Assembly: GCF_023721815.1 (NCBI RefSeq)
Contig: NZ_JAMDLI010000008.1
Span: 1,051,106-1,115,105, forward strand
Length of the DNA: 64,000 bases
Source: Pleomorphomonas sp. JP5
GTDB taxonomy: Bacteria; Pseudomonadota; Alphaproteobacteria; Rhizobiales; Pleomorphomonadaceae
Direction: 5' to 3'
Shown here in pieces: positions 48,134 to 56,356 of the stretch. The first letter of the stretch is position 1. Every line of letters begins with the position of its first letter. A program made the translations under genes and the position numbers. The notes under the pieces are model-generated. The model saw nothing but the letters and a program-made list of their open reading frames with translations. It had not been told where the DNA came from and made no database searches.

Positions 48134-48247
48134 GGCAGAGGCGCGAATATCATCCAGAAGACGCGTCGGCTAGGCTCGGCTGGCCCAGCGCATGGCAAAG
48201 TTCCAGGGCGCAGGGGGGGGGCAGAGCTAGACGACCCACGCATTCTC

Positions 48248-48276
48248 CCGCCGGGGGACACAGAGTCCCCCGGCGG
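48248..48276 (-). terminator. GC-rich hairpin immediately after hydA
   Basis: CCGCCGGGGGA, 7-nt loop, TCCCCCGGCGG: an 11-bp perfect stem 11 bp past the hydA stop. No T-run follows; it may stabilise the transcript end. Confidence 0.55.
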
Positions 48277-48287
48277 TTGACGCGAGT

Positions 48288-50042
48288 TCAGCGCTTATAT
48301 TCCGGTAGCACCTGATAGCCGGTGTGGAGAAGATCGTGGGCCTTGTGGCCGCCAATCTCACCCAGGAACTCGGAGTAGAGCTCCTTGATGTAGGGATTGT
48401 GGTGCGAGCAGCGCCAGAGCCCAGCCTGATCTTCCTGATACAGGCCAGCGGCACGCTTGGCGCGCAGTTCGTTGGTCGCACCATAGGGCTGTCCACCGCC
48501 GCCAACGCAACCACCGGCACAGGCCATCACCTCGATGAAGTGATAGGGCAGTTCCTCGCCGGCCTCGCGGGCGGCCCTCACCTTTTCCAGCACCTGCTCG
48601 ACGTTGGCGAGGCCGTGGGCCACCGCAACGCGGATCTCCTTGCCGGCAACGTTGAGCTTGCCTTCCTTGACGCCTTCCAGACCACGCGTCATTTCGAAAT
48701 CGACACGCGGCGCGTCATGACCGGTAACGTAGTAATGAGCCGTGCGAAGAGCCGCCTCCATGACGCCGCCGGTGGCGCCAAAGATGGTGCCGGCACCGGT
48801 GTAGGCACCGAGCATGTGATCGGGCTGTTCATCGGGAATGGTCACGAAGTCGATGCCCGACTGCTTGATCATGCGCGCAAACTCACGCGTGGTCAGCGAC
48901 ACGTCGACGTCCTGATATCCCGACGAGCTCATCTCCTTGGACCGGATGATCTCCGACTTCTTGGCCGTGCAGGGCATGACCGAAACCACGAAGATCTTCG
49001 CCGGATCGATACCCATCTTCTCGGCATAGTAAGTCTTCGAGAGAGCGCCGACCATCTCGTGCGGCGACTTGCAGCTCGAGAAATGGTCGATCATGTCGCC
49101 ATGGAACTTCTCCATGAAATCGACCCAGCCCGGACAGCAACTGGTGATCAGCGGCAGGGCTCCCGTTCCCTCGAGCAGGCGGCTCTTGAACTCGGAGGCT
49201 TCCTCCATGATCGTGAGATCGGCGCCAAAGTTGGTGTCGAATACCGCCTTGAACCCCATTCGGCGCAGAGAGGCGTAGATCTTGCCGGTCAGGTTGGCGC
49301 CAATCGGGAAACCGAAGGCCTCGCCGACGGCGACGCGAACGGCGGGCGCGATCTGCACCACGCAGTAGGCTTCGGGGTCCTGCAGCTTGTTCCAGACGGC
49401 AACGGTCTCGTCATACTCGACGATGGCACCGGTCGGGCAATGGGCCGAGCACTGGCCGCAGCGCACGCAAGGGGAGTCGGCCAGCGGGATATCACCGGCG
49501 GCAGCGATCCGCGTCTTGAAGCCGCGATTGAGGAAGCTCAGCGCCCAGACGTTCTGGTGCTGCTGGCAGACGGTGATGCAGCGGCCGCACAAGATGCACT
49601 TGCGCGGATCGAGCACGATGCTTTTCGTGGACGTGTCGAGCGGCAGATCGGGCACGATGTTCGGCAGTTCGGATGTGGTCATGCCGAAATCGGCCGCGAG
49701 GGCCTGAAGCTCGCAGTTCTGGTTGCGGAGGCAGGTCAGACACTCGTTGGGATGACGCGACAGCGTCAGTTCCAGCACGCCGCGCCTCACCTCGACGATC
49801 TCCGGCGTCTCCGTCAGGATGTCCATCCCTTCGTCGAGGGGAGTGCAGCAGGAGCGAAGCATCTTGCCGGTGTTCTGCACCTTGACGATGCAAATGCCGC
49901 AGGCGCCGGTTGCCTCGAGGTCCGGATGCTTGCAGAGCGTCGGAATCTTCACGTGAACCTTGCGCGCCGCGTCCAGGATGGTGGTTCCCGGGGCGACCTC
50001 CACAGGCACGCCGTTAATCGTTGCGTTGATCATGTCTGTCAT
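48288..50042 (-). CDS. hydA: [FeFe]-hydrogenase catalytic subunit HydA (NAD-linked, group A, HndD type)
   Basis: A 584-residue modular hydrogenase. In order: a plant-type [2Fe-2S] domain (C37, C48, C51, C65/66), a His-Cys [4Fe-4S] site (H97, C101, C104, C110), two [4Fe-4S] ferredoxin motifs (C149/152/155/159 and C192/195/198/202), and the H-cluster domain. L1 is TSCCPGW (C302 as proton-relay cysteine, C303), L2 is MPCTAKKSE (C358) and L3 is MACAGGCVGGGGQP (C508, C512). Alanine replaces the usual proline in L3. ATG 50042 gives the family start; the longer frame runs into hydB. It is the last gene of hydC-hydB-hydA. No HydEFG maturase genes are in the window. Confidence 0.96.
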   Translation of the reverse strand: MTDMINATINGVPVEVAPGTTILDAARKVHVKIPTLCKHPDLEATGACGICIVKVQNTGKMLRSCCTPLDEGMDILTETPEIVEVRRGVLELTLSRHPNECLTCLRNQNCELQALAADFGMTTSELPNIVPDLPLDTSTKSIVLDPRKCILCGRCITVCQQHQNVWALSFLNRGFKTRIAAAGDIPLADSPCVRCGQCSAHCPTGAIVEYDETVAVWNKLQDPEAYCVVQIAPAVRVAVGEAFGFPIGANLTGKIYASLRRMGFKAVFDTNFGADLTIMEEASEFKSRLLEGTGALPLITSCCPGWVDFMEKFHGDMIDHFSSCKSPHEMVGALSKTYYAEKMGIDPAKIFVVSVMPCTAKKSEIIRSKEMSSSGYQDVDVSLTTREFARMIKQSGIDFVTIPDEQPDHMLGAYTGAGTIFGATGGVMEAALRTAHYYVTGHDAPRVDFEMTRGLEGVKEGKLNVAGKEIRVAVAHGLANVEQVLEKVRAAREAGEELPYHFIEVMACAGGCVGGGGQPYGATNELRAKRAAGLYQEDQAGLWRCSHHNPYIKELYSEFLGEIGGHKAHDLLHTGYQVLPEYKR

Positions 50043-50068
50043 TTCGACCACTTTTCGATCTCGGGAAA

Positions 50069-51724
50069 TCAGACTTCCACAGCCGCGGGCTGCTTGAGAC
50101 GCTCGGTGAACTCCGACGGGAAATGCTTGAGCGCCGACAGCACCGGGTTCGGCGCGGTCTGCCCCAGCGCACAGAGGGAGCCCTTCTGCATGGCCTGAGC
50201 GATCATCCTGATGTTCGCGATATCCTCTTCCGTGCCGTCGCCGGCGACGATCTTGTCGAGGAGATGCAGCATCTGCGTTCCGCCGATACGGCAGGGCGCG
50301 CACTTGCCGCAGGACTCGTCGACGCAGAAGTCGAGATAGAAGCGGGCGAGCTCGACGACGCTGTCGTGATCATCGATGACGATGAGACCGCCGGACCCCA
50401 TCATCGAGCCGAGCTGCTGCAGGTGCTCGTAGGAAATCGGCGTGTCGAACTGGCTTTCCGGGATCATGCCCCCCGACGGACCGCCGGTTTGCACGCCCTT
50501 CACCTTGCGCTCGGTGCCGGTGCCGCCGCCGATCGTCTCGACGATCTCGCGGATGGTAATGCCCATCGGCACCTCGACGAGACCATTGTGGGCGATCTTG
50601 CCGGTCAACGCGAAGACCTTGGTGCCTTTCGATTTTTCCGTCCCCTTGGCGGCGAACCACTCGGCGCCCTTGAGCAGGATGCGCGGCACGTTGGCAAGCG
50701 TTTCGACGTTGTTGACGCAGCTCGGCTTGTCCCACAGTCCCTTGACGGACGGGAACGGCGGCCGGGGGCGCGGCGTGCCGCGCTTGCCTTCCACCGAGGC
50801 AATGAGAGCCGTCTCCTCGCCGCAGACGAAGGCGCCAGCGCCCAGACGAACGTCGAAATCGAAGCTCCAACCGGAGTTCAGGATGTTGCGCCCGACCAAG
50901 CCGGCCTGGCGCGCCTGTCGGATGGCCTTCTCGATGCGATCGACGGCGAGCGGGTATTCGGCACGGATGTAGAACACGCCGTTGGTGGCATTCATGGCGC
51001 GAGCCGCGATCATCATGCCTTCGAGGACGGCGTGCGGATCACCCTCCAGCACGGAACGATCCATGAAAGCGCCCGGATCGCCTTCATCGCCATTACAGAT
51101 GACGTACTTGACGTCCGACTGCATGCGGCGGGCGAAGTCCCACTTGAGACCGGTCGGATAACCAGCGCCACCACGGCCGCGCAGACCGGATGCCAGCACC
51201 TCCTGGCAGATCTCCTCGGCGGACATGGTGAGAGCTTTTCGGAGGCCCTGATAGCCGCCATGCACGAGATAGTCGGCGAGCTTTTCAGGATCGGCATGAC
51301 CATTGTTGGAGAGCACCACGCGCTCCTGCAAGGCGAAAAAGGCGGCATGCAGATCGACGACGTGGGCGCCAAGCGGTCCGACGGGATCATGGATCTCTTC
51401 GCCATTGGCAACCGGAGCAACGACCTCCTCGACGAGGCGCGTCGCGAGATCGGGCGTCATCTCGCTGAACAGGACATCCTCGTGCCCCTTGCAGGTCATG
51501 CGAACCAATGGCCCTTTGCTGCACAGGCCCATGCAGCCCGTGCCGCCAACCTGAACTTTGCCAACCAGTCCTCTTTCGGTGATATCGGCCTTGATACGCG
51601 CGACGATGTCCGCCGCGCCGGATGACTGACAGCCCGTGCTCGAGCAGCAGACCAGGCGCACGTCCATTGCTTGCTGCTTGGCAAGCTCGGCGGCAGCTTT
51701 CACTTCAAGCTCTTCCGGCTTCAT
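50069..51724 (-). CDS. hydB: Hydrogenase NADH-binding flavoprotein subunit HydB (NuoF/HndC family)
   Basis: A 551-residue subunit. The N-terminal thioredoxin-like [2Fe-2S] domain has C27, C32, C64 and C68. The NADH/FMN core has GRGGAGYPTG (183-192) and GDEGDPGAFMDR (212-223), and the C-terminal [4Fe-4S] site has C472, C475, C478 and C518. Thermotoga HydB carries an additional ferredoxin-like tail with two [4Fe-4S] clusters; here the chain ends about 33 residues after C518 without further cysteine motifs. It passes electrons between NAD(H) and HydA. It lies 41 bp after hydC and 26 bp before hydA. Confidence 0.95.
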   Translation of the reverse strand: MKPEELEVKAAAELAKQQAMDVRLVCCSSTGCQSSGAADIVARIKADITERGLVGKVQVGGTGCMGLCSKGPLVRMTCKGHEDVLFSEMTPDLATRLVEEVVAPVANGEEIHDPVGPLGAHVVDLHAAFFALQERVVLSNNGHADPEKLADYLVHGGYQGLRKALTMSAEEICQEVLASGLRGRGGAGYPTGLKWDFARRMQSDVKYVICNGDEGDPGAFMDRSVLEGDPHAVLEGMMIAARAMNATNGVFYIRAEYPLAVDRIEKAIRQARQAGLVGRNILNSGWSFDFDVRLGAGAFVCGEETALIASVEGKRGTPRPRPPFPSVKGLWDKPSCVNNVETLANVPRILLKGAEWFAAKGTEKSKGTKVFALTGKIAHNGLVEVPMGITIREIVETIGGGTGTERKVKGVQTGGPSGGMIPESQFDTPISYEHLQQLGSMMGSGGLIVIDDHDSVVELARFYLDFCVDESCGKCAPCRIGGTQMLHLLDKIVAGDGTEEDIANIRMIAQAMQKGSLCALGQTAPNPVLSALKHFPSEFTERLKQPAAVEV

Positions 51725-51765
51725 AACGGTCCCACTTGTGTCTGGAATTGGTCGAACTCGGCGGC

Positions 51766-52311
51766 CTACTCGGCGTCGGCGGACTCTGCGGCAACGTGCA
51801 TCGGCTCATCCCGCTTGACGTTCTCGAGCAGCCCATGCGCGTCGGTGACGTCCTGCTTGCCGTAGACCTTGCCATTGACCGAGGCGAGCGGCGCAAGGCC
51901 ACAGCACCCGAGACAGCGCACACCCTGGAGGTGGTACTCGCCGTCGGGCGTGCTTTCGCCTTCCTTGATGCCTAGCTCGTTCTCGATGCCATGCAGAAGC
52001 TTCGGCGACCCCTTGATGTGACAGGCCGTACCGGTACAAACGGAGATGATGTACTTGCCGGGGCTTTCCAGCTTGAAGTAGTTGTAGAAGGTCAACACCT
52101 CGTAGATGTTGGCAAGCGGAATGCCCATTTCACGGCCAAGCTTCATGGCGGATTCGCGCGGCACATAACCGAGGCGCCCTTGAAGCTCATGCAGTGCCAT
52201 GATGAGGCTGCCTCGCTTCTTCTTCCACTTCTGAGCCAGGACGACGATTTCGTCCTCCGGAGCCTCTTCGACTTCGGACTCGACATCATCCAATGCTGTA
52301 TCTTCACTCAT
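51766..52311 (-). CDS. hydC: Hydrogenase [2Fe-2S] subunit HydC (NuoE/HndA family)
   Basis: A 181-residue subunit of the NuoE family. The N-terminal helical region (VVLAQKWKKKRGSLIMALHELQ) precedes a thioredoxin-like [2Fe-2S] domain. Its four cysteine ligands are C92, C97 (CTGTACHIKG), C133 and C137 (CLGCCG). It starts the minus-strand operon hydC-hydB-hydA. An ATG six bases upstream (52317) is also possible; 52311 leaves better spacing to GGG. The acidic N-terminal tail is longer than usual. Confidence 0.94.
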   Translation of the reverse strand: MSEDTALDDVESEVEEAPEDEIVVLAQKWKKKRGSLIMALHELQGRLGYVPRESAMKLGREMGIPLANIYEVLTFYNYFKLESPGKYIISVCTGTACHIKGSPKLLHGIENELGIKEGESTPDGEYHLQGVRCLGCCGLAPLASVNGKVYGKQDVTDAHGLLENVKRDEPMHVAAESADAE

Positions 52312-52708
52312 GGTCATTACCCGTGCAGTCTTTTGTTGCTACCTCAATCGATTTAGAAGGCCATCGAATGCAATTGTGGTTCTCTTTACTCCAGTTTTAA
52401 GAGATTACCGCAATCAACTCGCCTTCCAGTCGCATCCGAATATTTAGATTCTTGTTTTCATATTTTCGGAGCCACCAAGCATTCGATCCGTGCCGCCCGC
52501 CTCAACACTTGAGGAGGCTTTCACATCATCGCCGCCTCATCAAGAAGTAGAGTTCCCTATATGACGGCATGAATATTCGATCCGAAACGTTTCCAGAAGA
52601 ACTCATTCTGTCTGCGCTGCCGCCAAGCAGGTGCGAAGGCGGCTTTTCAGCCACCTCCTCTCCGTCCAGCAGAAGGAGATTTCACCTCAACCGAGCGCTG
52701 AACGCCCG
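52312..52708. other. Intergenic region, about 397 bp, hydrogenase promoter expected
   Basis: No gene. It carries the promoter side of hydC (52320-52500, AT-rich) and the 3' side of the RpiB-like gene. No sound Fnr/FixK (TTGAT-N4-ATCAA) or sigma-54 site was found on reading both strands. Confidence 0.4.
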
Positions 52709-53191
52709 TCAGTTCGGACCGCCGTCGGCTGCTGCCGCGTACTTTCTGTCGACGTCCTCGATGGCCTTTACATTCCCTCCAGACGGTCCATTTGGATCAA
52801 ACTTTCCGGTCAGATTCAGAAAGGTATCGGCAATCAGCTTGGCATGTTCGACCCCCACGACGCGTGCGCCAAGCGTGATGATCTGAGCATCGTTGGAAAG
52901 AGCCGCCCTTTGGGCAGAGTAGACATCATGCGTCAGGGCCGCGCGAATGCCCCGAACCTTGTTGGCGCTGATACACACACCGATGCCCGTTCCGCAGATA
53001 AGGATGGCCCGGTCGTAGGCTCCGCTCAGCACACCTGTTGCAACCCGGTCGGCAAGGTTGGCATAGAATGGATCGGCGACATTACCGGTACGCGACACTT
53101 CGAACACCTCGAAGTGAGACTTGAGATGTTCGGCCAGCACATGGGCCAGCCCTTCTCCGGCACTGTCACCGGCCACTGCCACCTTGATCAT
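52709..53191 (-). CDS. eryI: RpiB-family isomerase of EryI/DerI type, probably D-erythrulose-4-phosphate isomerase
   Basis: A 160-residue RpiB-fold isomerase. C66 in LICGTGIG matches the catalytic base of E. coli RpiB. RpiB residues H10 and H99 that serve ribose 5-phosphate are serine here (AGDSAG, S10; [10 protein letters not shown]99). The sequence [20 protein letters not shown] is close to Brucella EryI, which turns D-erythrulose 4-phosphate into D-erythrose 4-phosphate. GAGAGGAAAGC precedes the ATG. It diverges from transketolase, which uses erythrose 4-phosphate. The symbol rests on similarity and context. Confidence 0.88.
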   Translation of the reverse strand: MIKVAVAGDSAGEGLAHVLAEHLKSHFEVFEVSRTGNVADPFYANLADRVATGVLSGAYDRAILICGTGIGVCISANKVRGIRAALTHDVYSAQRAALSNDAQIITLGARVVGVEHAKLIADTFLNLTGKFDPNGPSGGNVKAIEDVDRKYAAAADGGPN

Positions 53192-53376
53192 GCTTTCCTC
53201 TCCGCATATTGGCGCCCGCGCTCGCTATCCGGGCCCTATGCCCTCCACCGCGGGGATGTGAACTCACACGCCTTGCCACCCGACAAAACGATCAAATTCT
53301 CACCACCCTGTGCGCCTTTGGGCTTTATGAGGCGAAGATAACACCGTAACAGGCCAAATCAACCTAATTATGTTGG

Positions 53377-53419
53377 TTTGATAACTTATGTTGATATTTT
53401 TGTGCTTTTGCGGTAGAGG
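53377..53419 (+). promoter_or_regulatory. Promoter-operator element B before transketolase
   Basis: TTTGATAACTTATGTTGATATTTTTGTG (53377-53404) matches element A at 27561 in 25 of 28 bases. It ends 38 bp before the transketolase ATG, the same distance as in A. TTGATA (53391) and TAGAGG (53414) with 17-bp spacing are candidate -35/-10 hexamers. Confidence 0.6.
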
Positions 53420-53442
53420 CTGTCGCAAAAGGGAGGACCAGC

Positions 53443-55479
53443 ATGTCAACCACATCAGACTGGATCAGAGAAAAGGCAACCCACGCTCCGGTGGACTTCC
53501 AGCTCGCCAACTGCATCCGGGCACTCGCCATAGATGCCGTCGAAGCTGCCAACTCAGGACATCCCGGAGCACCGCTTGGCATGGCGGATGCCGCGACAGT
53601 GTTGTTCGCCCGTCACCTGAAGTTCGATGCCGCCCACCCCGACTGGCCCGACCGAGATCGCTTCGTACTCTCCAACGGCCATGCGTCGGCGCTGCTGTAC
53701 GCGCTGCTCTATCTCACCGGCTATCAGGACATGACGATCGATGAGATCAAGGCCTTCCGCCAGTGGGGATCGAAGGCAGCCGGACATCCCGAATATGGCC
53801 ATGCCAAGGGCATCGAGACGACGACCGGGCCACTCGGGCAAGGCCTCGCCGGCGCGGTGGGCATGGCGATGGCGGAACGGCGACTCTCCGACGAGTTCGG
53901 TGCGGATGTCGTAGATCACCACACCTATGTCCTCTGCGGAGACGGCTGCCTTGAGGAAGGCATCAGCCAGGAGGCGGCCTCGCTGGCCGGTCATCTTGGC
54001 CTCGGCAAGTTAGTCGTTCTCTATGACGACAACGGGATCACCATCGACGGGTCCACGACCGTCAGCTTTTCCGAAGACATTCCCGCGCGGTTCCGGGCTT
54101 GCGGCTGGCACGTCCAGACATGCGACGGTCACAACATCGGTGCACTCGATCAGGCGATCGCCGCCGCCAAAGCTGCGACAACTCGCCCATCTCTGATCGC
54201 CATGCGCACGGTGATCGGCTTCGGATCTCCCAACAAGGCCGGCAAGGAATCTTCCCACGGCGCGCCGCTTGGCGCCCAGGAAGCTGCCGCAACCAAGGCG
54301 GCGCTCGGCTGGACCGCACCGGCCTTCGAGATTCCCGACGATCTTCTCACGCGTTGGCGCCAGATCGGGAGTCGCGGCGCGGCGGCACGCCAGGCGTGGC
54401 AAGACCGCCTTGCGGCCCAACCGGCCGCGCTTCGGGATGAGTTCGAAAGGCGCATCAGCGGCGCCCTGCCCTCTGGATACCCGAATGCCGTCGAGGAGCT
54501 GAAACGCGAGCTGTTCGCCAAGCCTCAGAAAGTAGCCACACGCCGCGCCAGCCAGATCGCCCTCGAAGCGATCACCGCCGCCGCACCTGAGATGATCGGC
54601 GGCTCGGCCGACCTCACCGGCTCCAACCTGACCCGTGTCAAAGCGGTCGACAGCCAGTTCACCCGCTCCCAGTCGGGCCGCTACATCGGCTATGGCGTGC
54701 GCGAGTTCGCCATGGGGGCCATGATGAACGGCATGGTCGCCCATGGGGGGCTCATCCCCTACGGCGGCACGTTCCTGGTGTTCTCCGACTATGCTCGGGG
54801 CGCCATACGCCTGTCGGCGCTGATGGGCATCGGCACCATCTATGTGATGACCCACGACTCGATCGGGCTCGGCGAGGACGGCCCCACGCATCAGCCCGTC
54901 GAACATCTGGCGTCACTTCGCGCCTTGCCGCGCCTGTTGGTGTTCCGCCCTGCGGACGTGGTGGAAACGCTCGAGTGCTGGGACGTCGCAGTCCGCAGCC
55001 GTCATCGTCCCTCGCTGCTGGCGCTCTCGCGGCAGGCTGTGCCGCAGTTGCGCGGCCATGACGGAGAAGCCCCCACGGAGAACCGCGTCGCTTCGGGCGC
55101 CTACGTCATTCGCAGCTTTGGCGGCGACAAGCGCGACGTGACGCTACTCGCCACCGGCACCGAAGTATCATTGGCCATAGAGGCCGCGGAAGTGCTCGCA
55201 AAAGATGGGCTTTCCGTCGCCGTGGTCTCGATGCCGTGCTGGGAGCTTTTCGAAGCGCAACCCAAGACCTATCGCGAGTCCGTCCTTGGCTCGGCGCCAC
55301 GTGTTGCCGTCGAGGCAGCGGGAAAGTTCGGCTGGACACGCTATGTCGAAAGCGAAGAGGACGTCATCGGCCTCGACGACTTCGGCGCGTCGGCCCCGGC
55401 CGAACGGCTCTATGCCGAGTTCGGGATCACCCGTGAGGCCATCGTTGCCAAGGCAAAGGCCCTGGCGGGGCGCGCCTGA
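53443..55479 (+). CDS. tkt: Transketolase
   Basis: A 678-residue thiamine diphosphate enzyme. The ThDP motif is [34 protein letters not shown] near residue 35 and the pyrimidine-domain stretch [16 protein letters not shown] near 470 are typical. It moves two-carbon units between ketose and aldose phosphates, with erythrose 4-phosphate as acceptor. AGGGAGGA precedes ATG 53443. Its promoter copies the element before deoR copy 1, pointing to shared regulation with the polyol locus. It is probably an inducible second transketolase, not the housekeeping one. Confidence 0.96.
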   Translation: MSTTSDWIREKATHAPVDFQLANCIRALAIDAVEAANSGHPGAPLGMADAATVLFARHLKFDAAHPDWPDRDRFVLSNGHASALLYALLYLTGYQDMTIDEIKAFRQWGSKAAGHPEYGHAKGIETTTGPLGQGLAGAVGMAMAERRLSDEFGADVVDHHTYVLCGDGCLEEGISQEAASLAGHLGLGKLVVLYDDNGITIDGSTTVSFSEDIPARFRACGWHVQTCDGHNIGALDQAIAAAKAATTRPSLIAMRTVIGFGSPNKAGKESSHGAPLGAQEAAATKAALGWTAPAFEIPDDLLTRWRQIGSRGAAARQAWQDRLAAQPAALRDEFERRISGALPSGYPNAVEELKRELFAKPQKVATRRASQIALEAITAAAPEMIGGSADLTGSNLTRVKAVDSQFTRSQSGRYIGYGVREFAMGAMMNGMVAHGGLIPYGGTFLVFSDYARGAIRLSALMGIGTIYVMTHDSIGLGEDGPTHQPVEHLASLRALPRLLVFRPADVVETLECWDVAVRSRHRPSLLALSRQAVPQLRGHDGEAPTENRVASGAYVIRSFGGDKRDVTLLATGTEVSLAIEAAEVLAKDGLSVAVVSMPCWELFEAQPKTYRESVLGSAPRVAVEAAGKFGWTRYVESEEDVIGLDDFGASAPAERLYAEFGITREAIVAKAKALAGRA

Positions 55480-55543
55480 ACGCGGCCCCAAGCCTCGCGC
55501 ATACCTTCATGATGAGATAGGGCGGCCTCCTCCCGCCCGATCG

Positions 55544-55580
55544 GAGCCGTGCCGGAGTCACTCCCGCTCCGGCACGGTTC
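55544..55580 (+). terminator. Terminator-like hairpin after transketolase
   Basis: GAGCCGTGCCGGAG, 9-nt loop, CTCCGGCACGGTTC: 14 paired positions (one G-T), 65 bp past the stop. Only a short TT follows. Confidence 0.55.
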
Positions 55581-55694
55581 CCAACAAGAAGCTGGCTTCG
55601 GGAGGGGCAGAATCGTTGCCTACAGGACATAGCGGCCCGCATAAATGCCGCAAACGCCGCGTATCGACCTTGCCGAAAAGCACAAGGTCACACG

Positions 55695-56084
55695 ATGAAC
55701 CAGCACGCGCGCGACATCGAGCCGGATCTCGGCCCGCTTCTCGACATAACCGATGACCTTCCGGATCAGGATGCGTTCGGAAGTGGCAAGACCGAGCCCC
55801 GCCTTGATGACAACACCAAGAAAAAGCCCGGTCTGACGCTTGGGCCAATGGACCGCATCGGCCCGATGAGCGCCCCGCCCTCGGAGCGGTCACCCAAGCG
55901 CGTACCCAAGGCAGCGGCGCACCCCGCCCCCGGGCTTTGGGGCGGGTTCTGGCGCGCCGTCGTCATCGGCATCGTTTCCGGAATCGTCGGCGGCCTCGTT
56001 GGCGCCTTCACACTCGTCTGGCTGACCGGCGAGGGTTGGAGCGTGTTGGCAAAGCTGCTCGTCGATGCGATCGGGCATCTCTGA
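55695..56084 (+). CDS. Hypothetical protein with one C-terminal membrane helix
   Basis: A 129-residue protein of no recognised family. Residues 1-80 are polar and proline-rich, probably disordered (DLGPLLDITDDLPDQDAFG). Residues about 88-112 form a glycine-rich membrane helix (VVIGIVSGIVGGLVGAFTLVW). AAGG lies 8 bp before ATG 55695. It converges on the arsenic island and shows no link to transketolase. Confidence 0.6.
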   Translation: MNQHARDIEPDLGPLLDITDDLPDQDAFGSGKTEPRLDDNTKKKPGLTLGPMDRIGPMSAPPSERSPKRVPKAAAHPAPGLWGGFWRAVVIGIVSGIVGGLVGAFTLVWLTGEGWSVLAKLLVDAIGHL

Positions 56085-56100
56085 CGCCCTTCGAACGACT

Positions 56101-56337
56101 TCAGGCCTTCAGCCAGCCGTCGACATCGGCCGCCTTTGGCAGGCCGCCGGCATGCACGACCTTGCCGTCAACCACCACGCCCGGCGTCGCCGCGATGCCG
56201 TAGCCGGCGATGGCAGCATAGTCGGTGACCTTCTCGATGGTGACCGATACGCCGAGCTTTTCGGCCTCGGCCTTCAGGAGATCGGCCGTGAGCTGGCAGG
56301 TCTTGCAGCCGGAGCCAAGAACTTTGATGTCTTTCAT
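56101..56337 (-). CDS. Small thioredoxin-fold redox protein (CxxC) of the arsenic island
   Basis: A 78-residue thioredoxin-like protein of the redox-active disulfide protein 2 family. The CxxC motif is GSGCKTC near residue 10, and the cis-proline lies in ATPGVVV. GGAGGAAATC lies before ATG 56337. It is the last gene of an operon arsR-permease-ProC-like-CxxC. Such small proteins often accompany the DUF318 permeases; a role in thiol redox or metal transfer is likely but unproven. Confidence 0.83.
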   Translation of the reverse strand: MKDIKVLGSGCKTCQLTADLLKAEAEKLGVSVTIEKVTDYAAIAGYGIAATPGVVVDGKVVHAGGLPKAADVDGWLKA

Positions 56338-56356
56338 GATTTCCTCCACGTTGAGT

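Larger units (their letters stand above)
47167..48287. other. 1.1-kb non-coding region between dhaK pair 2 and hydA
   Basis: No gene was accepted on either strand. 47640-47830 is strongly AT-rich, and 47167-47480 should hold the dhaK promoter. The part next to hydA has two perfect hairpins (listed separately) and a run of nine G near 48212-48222. Confidence 0.5.

Noticed and set aside
48205..48225. Run of nine G as a possible phase-variation tract
   Set aside because: It lies in non-coding DNA behind hydA with no start codon or promoter that length changes would affect.
48288..50303. Longer hydA frame starting at 50303
   Set aside because: The extra 87 codons overlap the hydB 3' end and are not protein-like; ATG 50042 starts the known [2Fe-2S] domain.
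52320..52500. Fnr/FixK or sigma-54 site upstream of hydC
   Set aside because: The closest match to TTGAT-N4-ATCAA has only the right half-site; no GG-N10-GC element was found at a suitable distance.
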